NCBI GenBank assembly: GCA_948433815.1
Contig: CAOJDZ010000060.1
Span: 1 to 5,246 of the forward strand
Source of the DNA: an uncultured Clostridia bacterium
Lineage (GTDB): Bacteria > Bacillota_I > Bacilli_A > RF39 > UBA660
DNA length: 5,246 bases
Direction: 5' to 3'
The notes under the pieces were generated by a model. The model saw nothing but the letters and a program-made list of their open reading frames with translations, was not told where the DNA came from and did not search any database. How positions within the stretch are numbered: position 1 is the stretch's first letter; every line of letters starts with the position of its first letter. Made by a program: the position numbers and the translations under genes. This document shows, piece after piece, positions 1 to 4,998 of the stretch.

Positions 1-1140
1 AAAAACACTCTTGATGAAATGAAAAATGAACTCACAGCAAAATTAGAGATTATAAGTAATAAAATTTACAAAGAGGCAGGCATAGAATTTAACATTTCTA
101 GTCCTAAACAACTAGGAGAAATACTATTTGAACGTTTAGATCTTCCACACGGAAAGAAAAAAGGAAGAAATGGATATTCAACTAATCACGATACTCTTAT
201 GAAACATTATGATCTTCATCCAATAATACCATTAATTTTAGAACACAGAAACCTAAACAAATTAATTAACACTTACATGGATAGTTTAAAAAAATTCATA
301 ATGGAAGATGGAAGAGTACACACAATATTTAAACAAGCAATAACTAGAACAGGACGTCTATCTTGTGCTGAGCCTAACTTACAAAATATTCCTATAAGAA
401 GTGAAGAAGGTAAAAAAATAAGGCAAGCATTCTTACCTGAAGAAAACAGTTTAATTCTAACTTCTGACTATAGTCAAATAGAACTTAGAATCCTAGCACA
501 CGTTTCAAAATGTGACGCTTTAATAGATGCATTCAAACATCATGAAGACATTCACACAAAAGTAGCAAGCGACATATACGACATAGACACAAAAGATGTA
601 ACAAAAGATATGAGAAGAACCGCCAAAGCAGTAATATTTGGTATAGTCTATGGAATTAGTGGTTTCGGTCTAGGCGAAAACTTAGATATAAATCCAAGAG
701 AAGCAAGAAAATTCATTGATAAATACTTAACTATGTATCCAGGAGTAAAAAAATACATGGATGATATAGTAAAATACGCTAAAGAAAAAGGTTATGTAAG
801 AACTATAATGAACAGAAAAAGAGAAATCGATGAACTAAAAAATACTAATTACATAATACAAAAATCAGGAGAAAGAATGGCACTTAACACACCAATACAA
901 GGAAGTAGTGCTGACATAATAAAAAAAGCAATGATTGAAGTAGATAAAGAAATAGAGAGTAGAGGTTTAAAAAGTAAATTAATTATACAAGTACACGACG
1001 AATTAGTTTTCACAGTTCCTTTAGAAGAAAAAGAAATAATGGAAAATCTTGTAACAAATATCATGGAAAACACATATAAAATACTAGTACCTGTAAAAGT
1101 AGAGGTAGACTCTGGAATCAACTGGTACAATGTAAAGTAG
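1..1140 (+). CDS. polA: DNA polymerase I, C-terminal polymerase domain (5' end outside window)
   Basis: Family A DNA polymerase, which fills gaps and replaces RNA primers during lagging-strand synthesis and repair. The frame is open from base 1 (KNTLDEMKNEL...), so the ATG at 19 is only an internal Met and the gene is cut by the window edge. About 379 C-terminal residues are present; Bacillus PolA is about 880. Visible motifs are TGRLSCAEPNLQNIPIR (the conserved segment before motif A), motif A SDYSQIELR with the metal-binding Asp at 466-468, the O-helix or motif B (RRTAK...FGIVYG, 613-651), TPIQGSSAD, and motif C VHDE with the second catalytic Asp at 997-999. The dNTP-contacting residues equivalent to E. 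coli R754, K758, F762 and Y766 are all present. The residue equivalent to N761 is Ile, which is unusual. The thumb is partly present; the exonuclease domains are off the window. The next gene begins 9 bases after the TAG stop. Confidence 0.97.
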   Translation, partial: KNTLDEMKNELTAKLEIISNKIYKEAGIEFNISSPKQLGEILFERLDLPHGKKKGRNGYSTNHDTLMKHYDLHPIIPLILEHRNLNKLINTYMDSLKKFIMEDGRVHTIFKQAITRTGRLSCAEPNLQNIPIRSEEGKKIRQAFLPEENSLILTSDYSQIELRILAHVSKCDALIDAFKHHEDIHTKVASDIYDIDTKDVTKDMRRTAKAVIFGIVYGISGFGLGENLDINPREARKFIDKYLTMYPGVKKYMDDIVKYAKEKGYVRTIMNRKREIDELKNTNYIIQKSGERMALNTPIQGSSADIIKKAMIEVDKEIESRGLKSKLIIQVHDELVFTVPLEEKEIMENLVTNIMENTYKILVPVKVEVDSGINWYNVK

Positions 1141-1143
1141 GTG
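1139..1143 (+). promoter_or_regulatory. Ribosome binding site that fixes a GTG start
   Basis: AGGTG overlaps the polA stop codon and lies 6 bases before the GTG at 1150. The nearest alternative start, the ATG at 1165, has no purine-rich site at a suitable distance. This supports GTG initiation for the cation efflux gene and tight coupling to polA translation. Confidence 0.6.
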
Positions 1144-1149
1144 TTTTAA

Positions 1150-2004
1150 GTGCAAACAAAAATAATGATTAAAAGTTTCCTAGTAAATTTGAGTCTTACA
1201 ATGCTTAAACTACTAGGGGCTTTTTTTAGTAACTCAAAAACTCTAATGGGAGATGCTATTCATTGCTTAAGTGACATGGCGACTGACATAATAGGCCTTA
1301 TTGGTAGTAAACTTGCTAATAAAAAACCAAATGAAACTCATCCATTTGGATACGGTAAAATAGAATACTTAACAAGTACTATAGTAAGTATATTTATAAT
1401 GTCTCTAGGAATAGGAATACTATATATAAGTTTTAGTGGAAATTTACAAATAACTAGTGCATACGCTCTAATAATAGTAATATTAAGTATAATAATAAAA
1501 TTTATATTAAGTAGTTACTTATTAAAAAAAGGAAAAGAATTAAATAGTAACATATTAATTACAAATGGAACAGAAAGTAGATATGACTCTTATTGTTCGG
1601 TATTAGCACTTATATTCGTATCGCTTTCATTATTAGGAAGCAAAAACAAATTATTCCTATATGCTGATTTACTAGGTGGAATAGTAACATGCATATTAAC
1701 ACTAAAAATTGGTATATCACTATTTTTAGAAAACATTAATGCCCTTTTAGATGAAATAGATTTAGATGAAGAAAAAATAAATAATATAAAAACTACAATA
1801 ACTAAATTTAAAAAAATTAACGAAATAAAAGATATAAAACTTTTAAAATATGGTTCTTATTATAATGCACAAATTGAATTAGAAATAGATGGTTCTATAA
1901 CTCTGAATGAAATACATAAAATTAAAAATAAAATAAAAAAAGAATTAACCAAAAATAATAAAGAACTAAGATATATTAATATAGATACTATTCCTATAAA
2001 CTAA
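1150..2004 (+). CDS. Cation diffusion facilitator (CDF) family metal exporter
   Basis: A 284-residue inner-membrane transporter expected to export divalent metal (Zn, Mn, Fe or Co; the substrate cannot be told) in exchange for protons. The early region has the CDF signature: GDAIHCLSDMATD (residues 34-46), with H38 and D42 at the site-A metal-ligand positions of TM2, then the loop HPFGYGKIEY (64-73). Hydrophobic segments lie at about 8-27, 33-52, 76-95, 102-124, 148-165 and 170-192, which fits six TM helices. The last ~85 residues form the charged cytoplasmic domain typical of CDFs. In TM5 the usual HxxxD appears as E142-x3-D146. The GTG start is chosen because AGGTG sits 6 bases upstream; starting at the ATG at 1165 would remove five residues. 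The gene lies 9 bases after polA and is probably cotranscribed with it. No promoter is seen between them. The length is normal for the family. Confidence 0.92.
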   Translation: MQTKIMIKSFLVNLSLTMLKLLGAFFSNSKTLMGDAIHCLSDMATDIIGLIGSKLANKKPNETHPFGYGKIEYLTSTIVSIFIMSLGIGILYISFSGNLQITSAYALIIVILSIIIKFILSSYLLKKGKELNSNILITNGTESRYDSYCSVLALIFVSLSLLGSKNKLFLYADLLGGIVTCILTLKIGISLFLENINALLDEIDLDEEKINNIKTTITKFKKINEIKDIKLLKYGSYYNAQIELEIDGSITLNEIHKIKNKIKKELTKNNKELRYINIDTIPIN

Positions 2005-2036
2005 AAACACGCTAAATTATAACCGCGTGCTTTTTT
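2003..2036. terminator. Bidirectional intrinsic terminator between convergent genes
   Basis: The arms CACGC (2008-2012) and GCGTG (2025-2029) pair across a 12-base loop. They are flanked by A-runs on the left and TTTTTT (2031-2036) on the right, so both strands end in a U-tract; the A:T extension has one bulged C on the right. The GC stem is short at 5 bp. Placement exactly between the two convergent stop codons supports the call. The right arm and plus-strand U-tract lie inside the last codons of tmcAL, whose stop (2012-2014) begins at the stem. Confidence 0.7.
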
Positions 2037-3145
2037 ATTTCATCTTTAACTAACTCTGAATCATTTACTATAATAGAATAGAGTATAGTTACTTTTAGCT
2101 CAATTTGAAGCATATCATATTTAGAAAACTTAGTAACTACTGGCACATTAAAACTATCTTTTATACTTTTATAATATTTTCTGCCTTCCTTAGTTAATCC
2201 AAGTATTCTTATATATTCTAATACTTTATATTTTTTTGCTTCTTCCTTAGTAAACCCAGTAAAAATATTTAATAAAATCCTATTAATTCTAAGTACGGTA
2301 TACCTTTTTGACTTAATATTATTAATTAACTCTTCCATATTATTACTTTTTAAAACAGCCTTATAAATTCTATTTGATAAACCTTCTTCAACTAAATGAT
2401 ACTTATCTAAAAATGTCTTCTCAGAAATTATTTTATACTTTAATAAATCAAAATATTTATTAGAATCAATAGTCCTAAAATACCCTAAAACATTTGAAGG
2501 AACATATTTAGACACATCTTCATTTTCTATAAGTCTTTTCCTAATGTTCATCGCACTTACTATGGTATCATCACTAGATACATCTAAAAATGAATTTGTT
2601 CTTTTTAAAGGCATAACTCTAATATTATAATGATTCTTTAAAATCTCTTTAATATAAGAAACTGCAAGAATGTCATTACTTTCATTTATATTTTCTCCAG
2701 TTAAATCAAATATAGATTTACTTAAACTAGTAGGGTAATTAAACCCTTGACTTACATAAGCTTTAACAAGTTGATCAAAAGAGTCATTATTAATCTGAAC
2801 TCTAGCCGCATTCATCAATTTCTCTAGGTTATTGCTTTCACTTCCAAAAACTAAAGTATCTACCCCAAAACTAGCAAGCATACATATAGAAGCATAAGCA
2901 AAAGTATCAGCTGACTGAGTAGAAAAGACATAAGGAATTTCTAAAACTGCGTCAACCCCATAACTTAAAGCAATAGAAGTTTTATCCCATTTGTCTATAA
3001 CACTAAATTCTCCTCTTTCAGTATAATTACCGCTCATCGCAACTACTATAATCGCATCTTTATACATTTCTCTTATTTTATTAATTTGATACAAATGCCC
3101 ATTATGAAAAGGATTATATTCAACAACTATTCCAATTACTTTCAT
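2012..3145 (-). CDS. tmcAL: tRNA(Met) cytidine acetate ligase (YlbM family)
   Basis: A cytoplasmic enzyme that forms N4-acetylcytidine at the wobble base C34 of elongator tRNA-Met. In the characterised Bacillus enzyme, acetate is activated with ATP to acetyl-AMP and passed to the tRNA. With the start at 3145 the protein is 377 residues, slightly shorter than Bacillus YlbM (about 415). The N-terminus MKVIGIVVEYNPFHNGHLYQI carries the nucleotidyltransferase-type HNGH at residues 14-17. It is followed by MSGNYTERGEF (37-47), LEIPYVFSTQSADTFA (68-83), FGSE (100-103), SNDILAVSYIK (156-166), SAMNIRKRL (197-205) and the C-terminal KSKRYTVLRINRILL (278-292), all in family order. The ATG at 3145 is preferred over the in-frame GTG at 3154 because AGGTGA lies 6 bases upstream of it and overlaps that GTG; the family also starts MK.VG. 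The gene is divergent from yceD-rpmF, an arrangement I recall for Bacillus ylbM / ylbN-rpmF. Confidence 0.96.
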   Translation of the reverse strand: MKVIGIVVEYNPFHNGHLYQINKIREMYKDAIIVVAMSGNYTERGEFSVIDKWDKTSIALSYGVDAVLEIPYVFSTQSADTFAYASICMLASFGVDTLVFGSESNNLEKLMNAARVQINNDSFDQLVKAYVSQGFNYPTSLSKSIFDLTGENINESNDILAVSYIKEILKNHYNIRVMPLKRTNSFLDVSSDDTIVSAMNIRKRLIENEDVSKYVPSNVLGYFRTIDSNKYFDLLKYKIISEKTFLDKYHLVEEGLSNRIYKAVLKSNNMEELINNIKSKRYTVLRINRILLNIFTGFTKEEAKKYKVLEYIRILGLTKEGRKYYKSIKDSFNVPVVTKFSKYDMLQIELKVTILYSIIVNDSELVKDEIKKHAVII

Positions 3146-3150
3146 AAACT

Positions 3151-3156
3151 TCACCT
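3151..3156 (-). promoter_or_regulatory. Ribosome binding site of tmcAL (decides the ATG start)
   Basis: Read on the minus strand, AGGTGA precedes AGTTT and then ATG (3145-3143). The upstream in-frame GTG at 3154-3152 is part of this Shine-Dalgarno sequence itself, so it is unlikely to be the start codon. Confidence 0.7.
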
Positions 3157-3162
3157 ATATAT

Positions 3163-3191
3163 ATTTTATCATTTATATAATGTAATGAAAA
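3163..3191 (-). promoter_or_regulatory. Candidate promoter for tmcAL
   Basis: On the minus strand, TTTTCA (3191-3186) lies 17 bases before TAAAAT (3168-3163), which has a TG extension (TGA-TAAAAT). This would start the transcript at about 3156, right at the ribosome binding site, giving an almost leaderless-length 5' UTR. The region is very AT-rich and another -10 (TTATAT/TATAAA a little upstream) is possible, so the exact position is uncertain. Confidence 0.4.
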
Positions 3192-3214
3192 CAAAATTAA
3201 TAACGAAAAAACGT

Positions 3215-3244
3215 TTGACACCAACTATATATTTATGATATATT
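3215..3244 (+). promoter_or_regulatory. Sigma-A-type promoter for yceD-rpmF
   Basis: A perfect TTGACA (3215-3220) lies 18 bases before TATATT (3239-3244), which carries a TG extension at 3236-3237. The transcript would start near 3251, giving a leader of about 20 bases. This is the strongest promoter-like sequence in the window, as expected for a ribosomal protein operon. The leader is too short for a riboswitch or attenuator. Confidence 0.75.
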
Positions 3245-3257
3245 AAAGATAATAAAA

Positions 3258-3264
3258 AAGGAGG
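3258..3264 (+). promoter_or_regulatory. Strong ribosome binding site of yceD
   Basis: AAGGAGG is a near-perfect Shine-Dalgarno sequence, 5 bases before the ATG at 3270. It fixes the yceD start. Confidence 0.85.
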
Positions 3265-3269
3265 CACAT

Positions 3270-3758
3270 ATGTTAGATATAACTGAATTAAAAAATGGAG
3301 CAATAAACAAATTAGAAATCGATGAATCTCTTGAGTTTTCAGAGGAAATTTTAAAAAACACTGAAATAAAAAGACTAGAAAATATAAAGGCAAAAGGTGA
3401 ATTAACACGAATAGAAAATAGTACATATCACATAACATTAAATATAACAAGAAACATGGTATTATTATGTGCTAGAAGTTTAGAAGAAGTTGACTATAAA
3501 CTTAATATTTTTATTGACAAAAATATAGGAGAAGAAGAAACAGTTGAAGAAAAACAAGTAATTTTACAAAATTCTCTTGATATTTTTGGAATAGTATGGG
3601 AAAATATTGTACTAGAAGTTCCCCTTAGAGTAATTAAAGAAAACGCCGATTTTCTTGAAAGTGGCGACGGTTGGAGCTTAATAGATGATAAAAAGAAAAC
3701 TAATAATTCGCCATTTAGTGACTTATTAGACATGTTAGATATGGAGGGAAAAGAATGA
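3270..3758 (+). CDS. yceD: YceD/DUF177 family protein (YlbN-like), rRNA accumulation factor
   Basis: A 162-residue protein of the DUF177 family. The family is encoded next to rpmF in most bacteria, and members in E. coli and plants are reported to be needed for normal 23S rRNA accumulation; the molecular mechanism is not settled. Family features seen are the central CARSLEEV (67-74, matching the C.R.L..V motif), an acidic stretch at about 87-95, SLDIFGIVWENIVLEVPLRVI (102-122), SGDGWSLI (131-138, as in Firmicutes YlbN) and a short C-terminal helix with SPFSDLLDML (147-156) where many homologues have DPR..L..L. The cysteine pairs found in the C-terminal region of some proteobacterial members are absent. 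Start ATG 3270 has AAGGAGG upstream. The TGA stop overlaps the rpmF ATG as ATGA, indicating translational coupling with L32. It uses the same promoter as rpmF. Confidence 0.88.
   Translation: MLDITELKNGAINKLEIDESLEFSEEILKNTEIKRLENIKAKGELTRIENSTYHITLNITRNMVLLCARSLEEVDYKLNIFIDKNIGEEETVEEKQVILQNSLDIFGIVWENIVLEVPLRVIKENADFLESGDGWSLIDDKKKTNNSPFSDLLDMLDMEGKE
3743..3747 (+). promoter_or_regulatory. Ribosome binding site of rpmF inside yceD
   Basis: GGAGG lies 7 bases before the ATG at 3755. It selects this ATG as the L32 start and so makes the eight-residue N-terminal extension part of the translated protein. Confidence 0.8.
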
Positions 3759-3781
3759 AACTTAATTTACAACTATTTGCA
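3755..3781 (+). other. Predicted Prp protease leader and cleavage site in L32
   Basis: Codons 1-9 encode MKLNLQLF-A. Firmicutes L27 begins like MLKLNLQFF-A, and the protease Prp cuts between the last Phe and the Ala. The same cut here (after codon 8, base 3778) leaves mature L32 beginning AVPARR, identical to the usual L32 N-terminus after Met removal. The match is seen directly in the sequence; cleavage itself is inferred. Confidence 0.7.
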
Positions 3782-3967
3782 GTACCAGCAAGAAGAGTAA
3801 GTAAAACTGCTAAAAGAGCACGTAGAACTCATTTAAAAAAGGATGCTCCTACTGTAGTAACTTGCAAAGAGTGCGGTAATCCAATTGCGCCTCATAGAGC
3901 TTGTACTAAATGTGGTTATTACAAAGGTAAAGAAGTAATCAAAACTACTGAAAATAAAGAAAACTAA
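3755..3967 (+). CDS. rpmF: 50S ribosomal protein L32 with Prp-type leader
   Basis: A 70-residue large-subunit ribosomal protein. The body AVPARRVSKTAKRARRTH (9-26) is the basic L32 N-terminal tail. A four-cysteine zinc ribbon follows (C37, C40, C50, C53; CKECG and CTKCG), then YYKGKEV. This is the zinc-binding type of L32. The oddity is the start: residues 1-8 are MKLNLQLF, placed where homologues have a single Met. No alternative start exists between them and the VPARR body (the codons are AAA CTT AAT TTA CAA CTA TTT GCA GTA), and a good GGAGG site precedes the ATG, so the extension must be translated. It resembles the cleavable leader of Firmicutes L27. The gene overlaps yceD by 4 bases and ends in a clear terminator. 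It shares the yceD promoter. Confidence 0.97.
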   Translation: MKLNLQLFAVPARRVSKTAKRARRTHLKKDAPTVVTCKECGNPIAPHRACTKCGYYKGKEVIKTTENKEN

Positions 3968-3970
3968 AAT

Positions 3971-3999
3971 AAATGGTATAGAATTCGTACCATTTTTTT
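3971..3999 (+). terminator. Intrinsic terminator of the yceD-rpmF operon
   Basis: An 8-bp stem AAATGGTA (3971-3978) / TACCATTT (3988-3995) with a 9-base loop runs directly into a T-tract (3993-3999). It begins 3 bases after the rpmF stop codon. The loop contains the palindrome GAATTC. Confidence 0.88.
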
Positions 4000-4012
4000 A
4001 TTTAATAAACTA

Positions 4013-4021
4013 TGTTATAAT
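4013..4021 (+). promoter_or_regulatory. Extended -10 promoter for the Ppx/GppA-like gene
   Basis: TGTTATAAT is a perfect extended -10 element (TG-N-TATAAT). At 17-base spacing the -35 position is TTTTTT (3993-3998), inside the T-tract of the upstream terminator, so the promoter probably relies on the extended -10. Transcription would start near 4028, giving a leader of about 15 bases that contains AGAGG (4032-4036) before the ATG at 4043. Confidence 0.75.
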
Positions 4022-4042
4022 TAGAATAGAAAGAGGTATAAT

Positions 4043-4930
4043 ATGAAACAAATAATAATTGAAGTTGGTTCAACAGTAACAAAAGTCGACGTGGAAAAAA
4101 ATAATGAACTTAGAAGAATAAATGAAAAAACAATACAATTTAAAAAGCATTATAAAGAAGAAAATAAACTTAACTGGAGTGATGTAGAAGAACTCATATC
4201 ATTAGTTAATAATTTAAAAGAAGAAAAAACAAATTTATATATATGTGGCACTAGCATATTTAGAGATTTAAAAGATAATGAAAAATCAGAATTTTTAACT
4301 TACTTCAAAACAAAAACTGGACATAACTTTGAAATAATAAGCGCCAAAGAAGAAAATGAATTAACTGTTCTTAGCGCCACTAGATTTATAAATAATAAAG
4401 CATGTGTATTCATAGGCGGTGGAGGATCAACAGAATTAGCAATATTTGATAAAGAAATAAAAGAGTCAGCAAACTCTAATATAGGCGTAATAGACGCAAT
4501 GGAAAACTTTAAAGATTTAAATGAAGACATTGCCTTTTCCAAAATAGAAACAGTAAAAGAATTTGTTAAAAGTAGATTAAATCTTCCAAAAGAAAAAGCA
4601 GACATCTTAATATTAGCAGGTGGTGATCATGAAAAATTTATAAGAGAAGCAAAAATAAAACACGAACCTAACGATTTATATGAAGATCCAAACGCACCTA
4701 TAAAAATGGATTTATTAACTAGAACAGAAGAAACTGAAAAGTTTTTTTACAAAATTTCTCTAGACGAAATCAAAGGGAGAGTAGAAGACCCAGCATGGTG
4801 GTACGCTACTAGAATGATGTGCATATTCGTTTTAGTAGTCGCAGAAAGTATAGATGCAAAATATATAATACCAACTAACCTTGGAATGTCTTATGGTATA
4901 TTAGAAAAACTAAAAAGAAACAATAAATAA
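4043..4930 (+). CDS. Divergent Ppx/GppA-like phosphohydrolase-fold protein
   Basis: A 295-residue, probably cytoplasmic protein with the two-lobed actin/hexokinase-like (ASKHA) fold of the exopolyphosphatase / pppGpp phosphohydrolase family, in the short form without the C-terminal HD-type domains of E. coli Ppx (about 510 residues). Family landmarks in order are the first phosphate loop IIIEVGSTVTKVDV (4-17), CGTSIFRDL (68-76), EIISAKEENEL (97-107), the second loop FIGGGGSTEL (123-132), ILAGGD (190-195) and the C-terminal LGMSYGILEKL (280-290, compare GxREGxL). E104 aligns with catalytic E121 of E. coli Ppx. Two acidic active-site positions differ: D17 is Glu (E7) and D143 is Ile (I124). The substrate (polyphosphate, pppGpp or something else) and even the activity are therefore uncertain; the GSTxTK loop also recalls other ASKHA proteins. 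It has its own promoter. No terminator is seen after it. Confidence 0.72.
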   Translation: MKQIIIEVGSTVTKVDVEKNNELRRINEKTIQFKKHYKEENKLNWSDVEELISLVNNLKEEKTNLYICGTSIFRDLKDNEKSEFLTYFKTKTGHNFEIISAKEENELTVLSATRFINNKACVFIGGGGSTELAIFDKEIKESANSNIGVIDAMENFKDLNEDIAFSKIETVKEFVKSRLNLPKEKADILILAGGDHEKFIREAKIKHEPNDLYEDPNAPIKMDLLTRTEETEKFFYKISLDEIKGRVEDPAWWYATRMMCIFVLVVAESIDAKYIIPTNLGMSYGILEKLKRNNK

Positions 4931-4935
4931 ATTAA

Positions 4936-4955
4936 GCATTATGACGCATTTTGAC
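4936..4955 (+). repeat. Tandem 10-base direct repeat upstream of the SPOR-like gene
   Basis: GCATTATGAC (4936-4945) is followed immediately by GCATTTTGAC (4946-4955), with 9 of 10 bases identical. The second copy runs into the TTGACA box. One helical turn between copies would suit a regulator binding one face of the DNA, but chance is possible in such short, AT-rich sequence. Confidence 0.5.
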
Positions 4956-4983
4956 AAAAAAATCAAATAAGTAAAGATAAAAT
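4951..4983 (+). promoter_or_regulatory. Candidate promoter for the SPOR-like gene
   Basis: A perfect TTGACA (4951-4956) is followed by GATAAAAT (4976-4983). The spacing is long (19 to 21 bases depending on which hexamer is taken), so the promoter may be weak, activator-dependent or read by an alternative sigma factor. Read-through from the Ppx/GppA-like gene is also possible because no terminator lies between them. Confidence 0.4.
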
Positions 4984-4998
4984 AATACTGGTGATTAC

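Noticed and set aside
849..1130. Open frame on the minus strand within polA (93 codons)
   Set aside because: It lies wholly opposite the conserved polymerase motifs of polA, has no ribosome binding site of note, and its serine/phenylalanine-rich sequence is what the reverse of AT-rich coding DNA gives.
1441..1530. Runs of AATAAT/ATAATA in the CDF gene that look like a repeat array
   Set aside because: They are low-complexity Ile/Leu/Lys codons in a membrane helix region, not a regular repeat with fixed unit length.
3152..3154. GTG at 3154 as the tmcAL start
   Set aside because: It is part of the AGGTGA ribosome binding site for the ATG at 3145, and family members begin at the later Met.
3202..3215. 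Small inverted repeat AACG-AAAAAA-CGTT just upstream of the yceD -35 box
   Set aside because: Arms of only 4 bp in AT-rich sequence are expected by chance; the overlap with the -35 box by one base is not enough to call an operator.
3169..3450. Minus-strand open frame over the yceD promoter and 5' end (93 codons), hydrophobic
   Set aside because: It covers the divergent promoters and the DUF177 coding region; its Leu/Phe richness is the reverse of Glu/Lys-rich coding sequence.
3756..3758. TGA at the end of yceD as a possible tryptophan codon (Mycoplasma code)
   Set aside because: Read-through would run out of frame through rpmF and give no sensible protein. The ATGA overlap with a ribosome site is a classic coupled stop/start, and tryptophans elsewhere are TGG.
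4300..4605. Minus-strand open frame within the Ppx/GppA-like gene (101 codons)
   Set aside because: It is a shadow of the conserved glycine-loop region; no family resemblance and no promoter or ribosome site.
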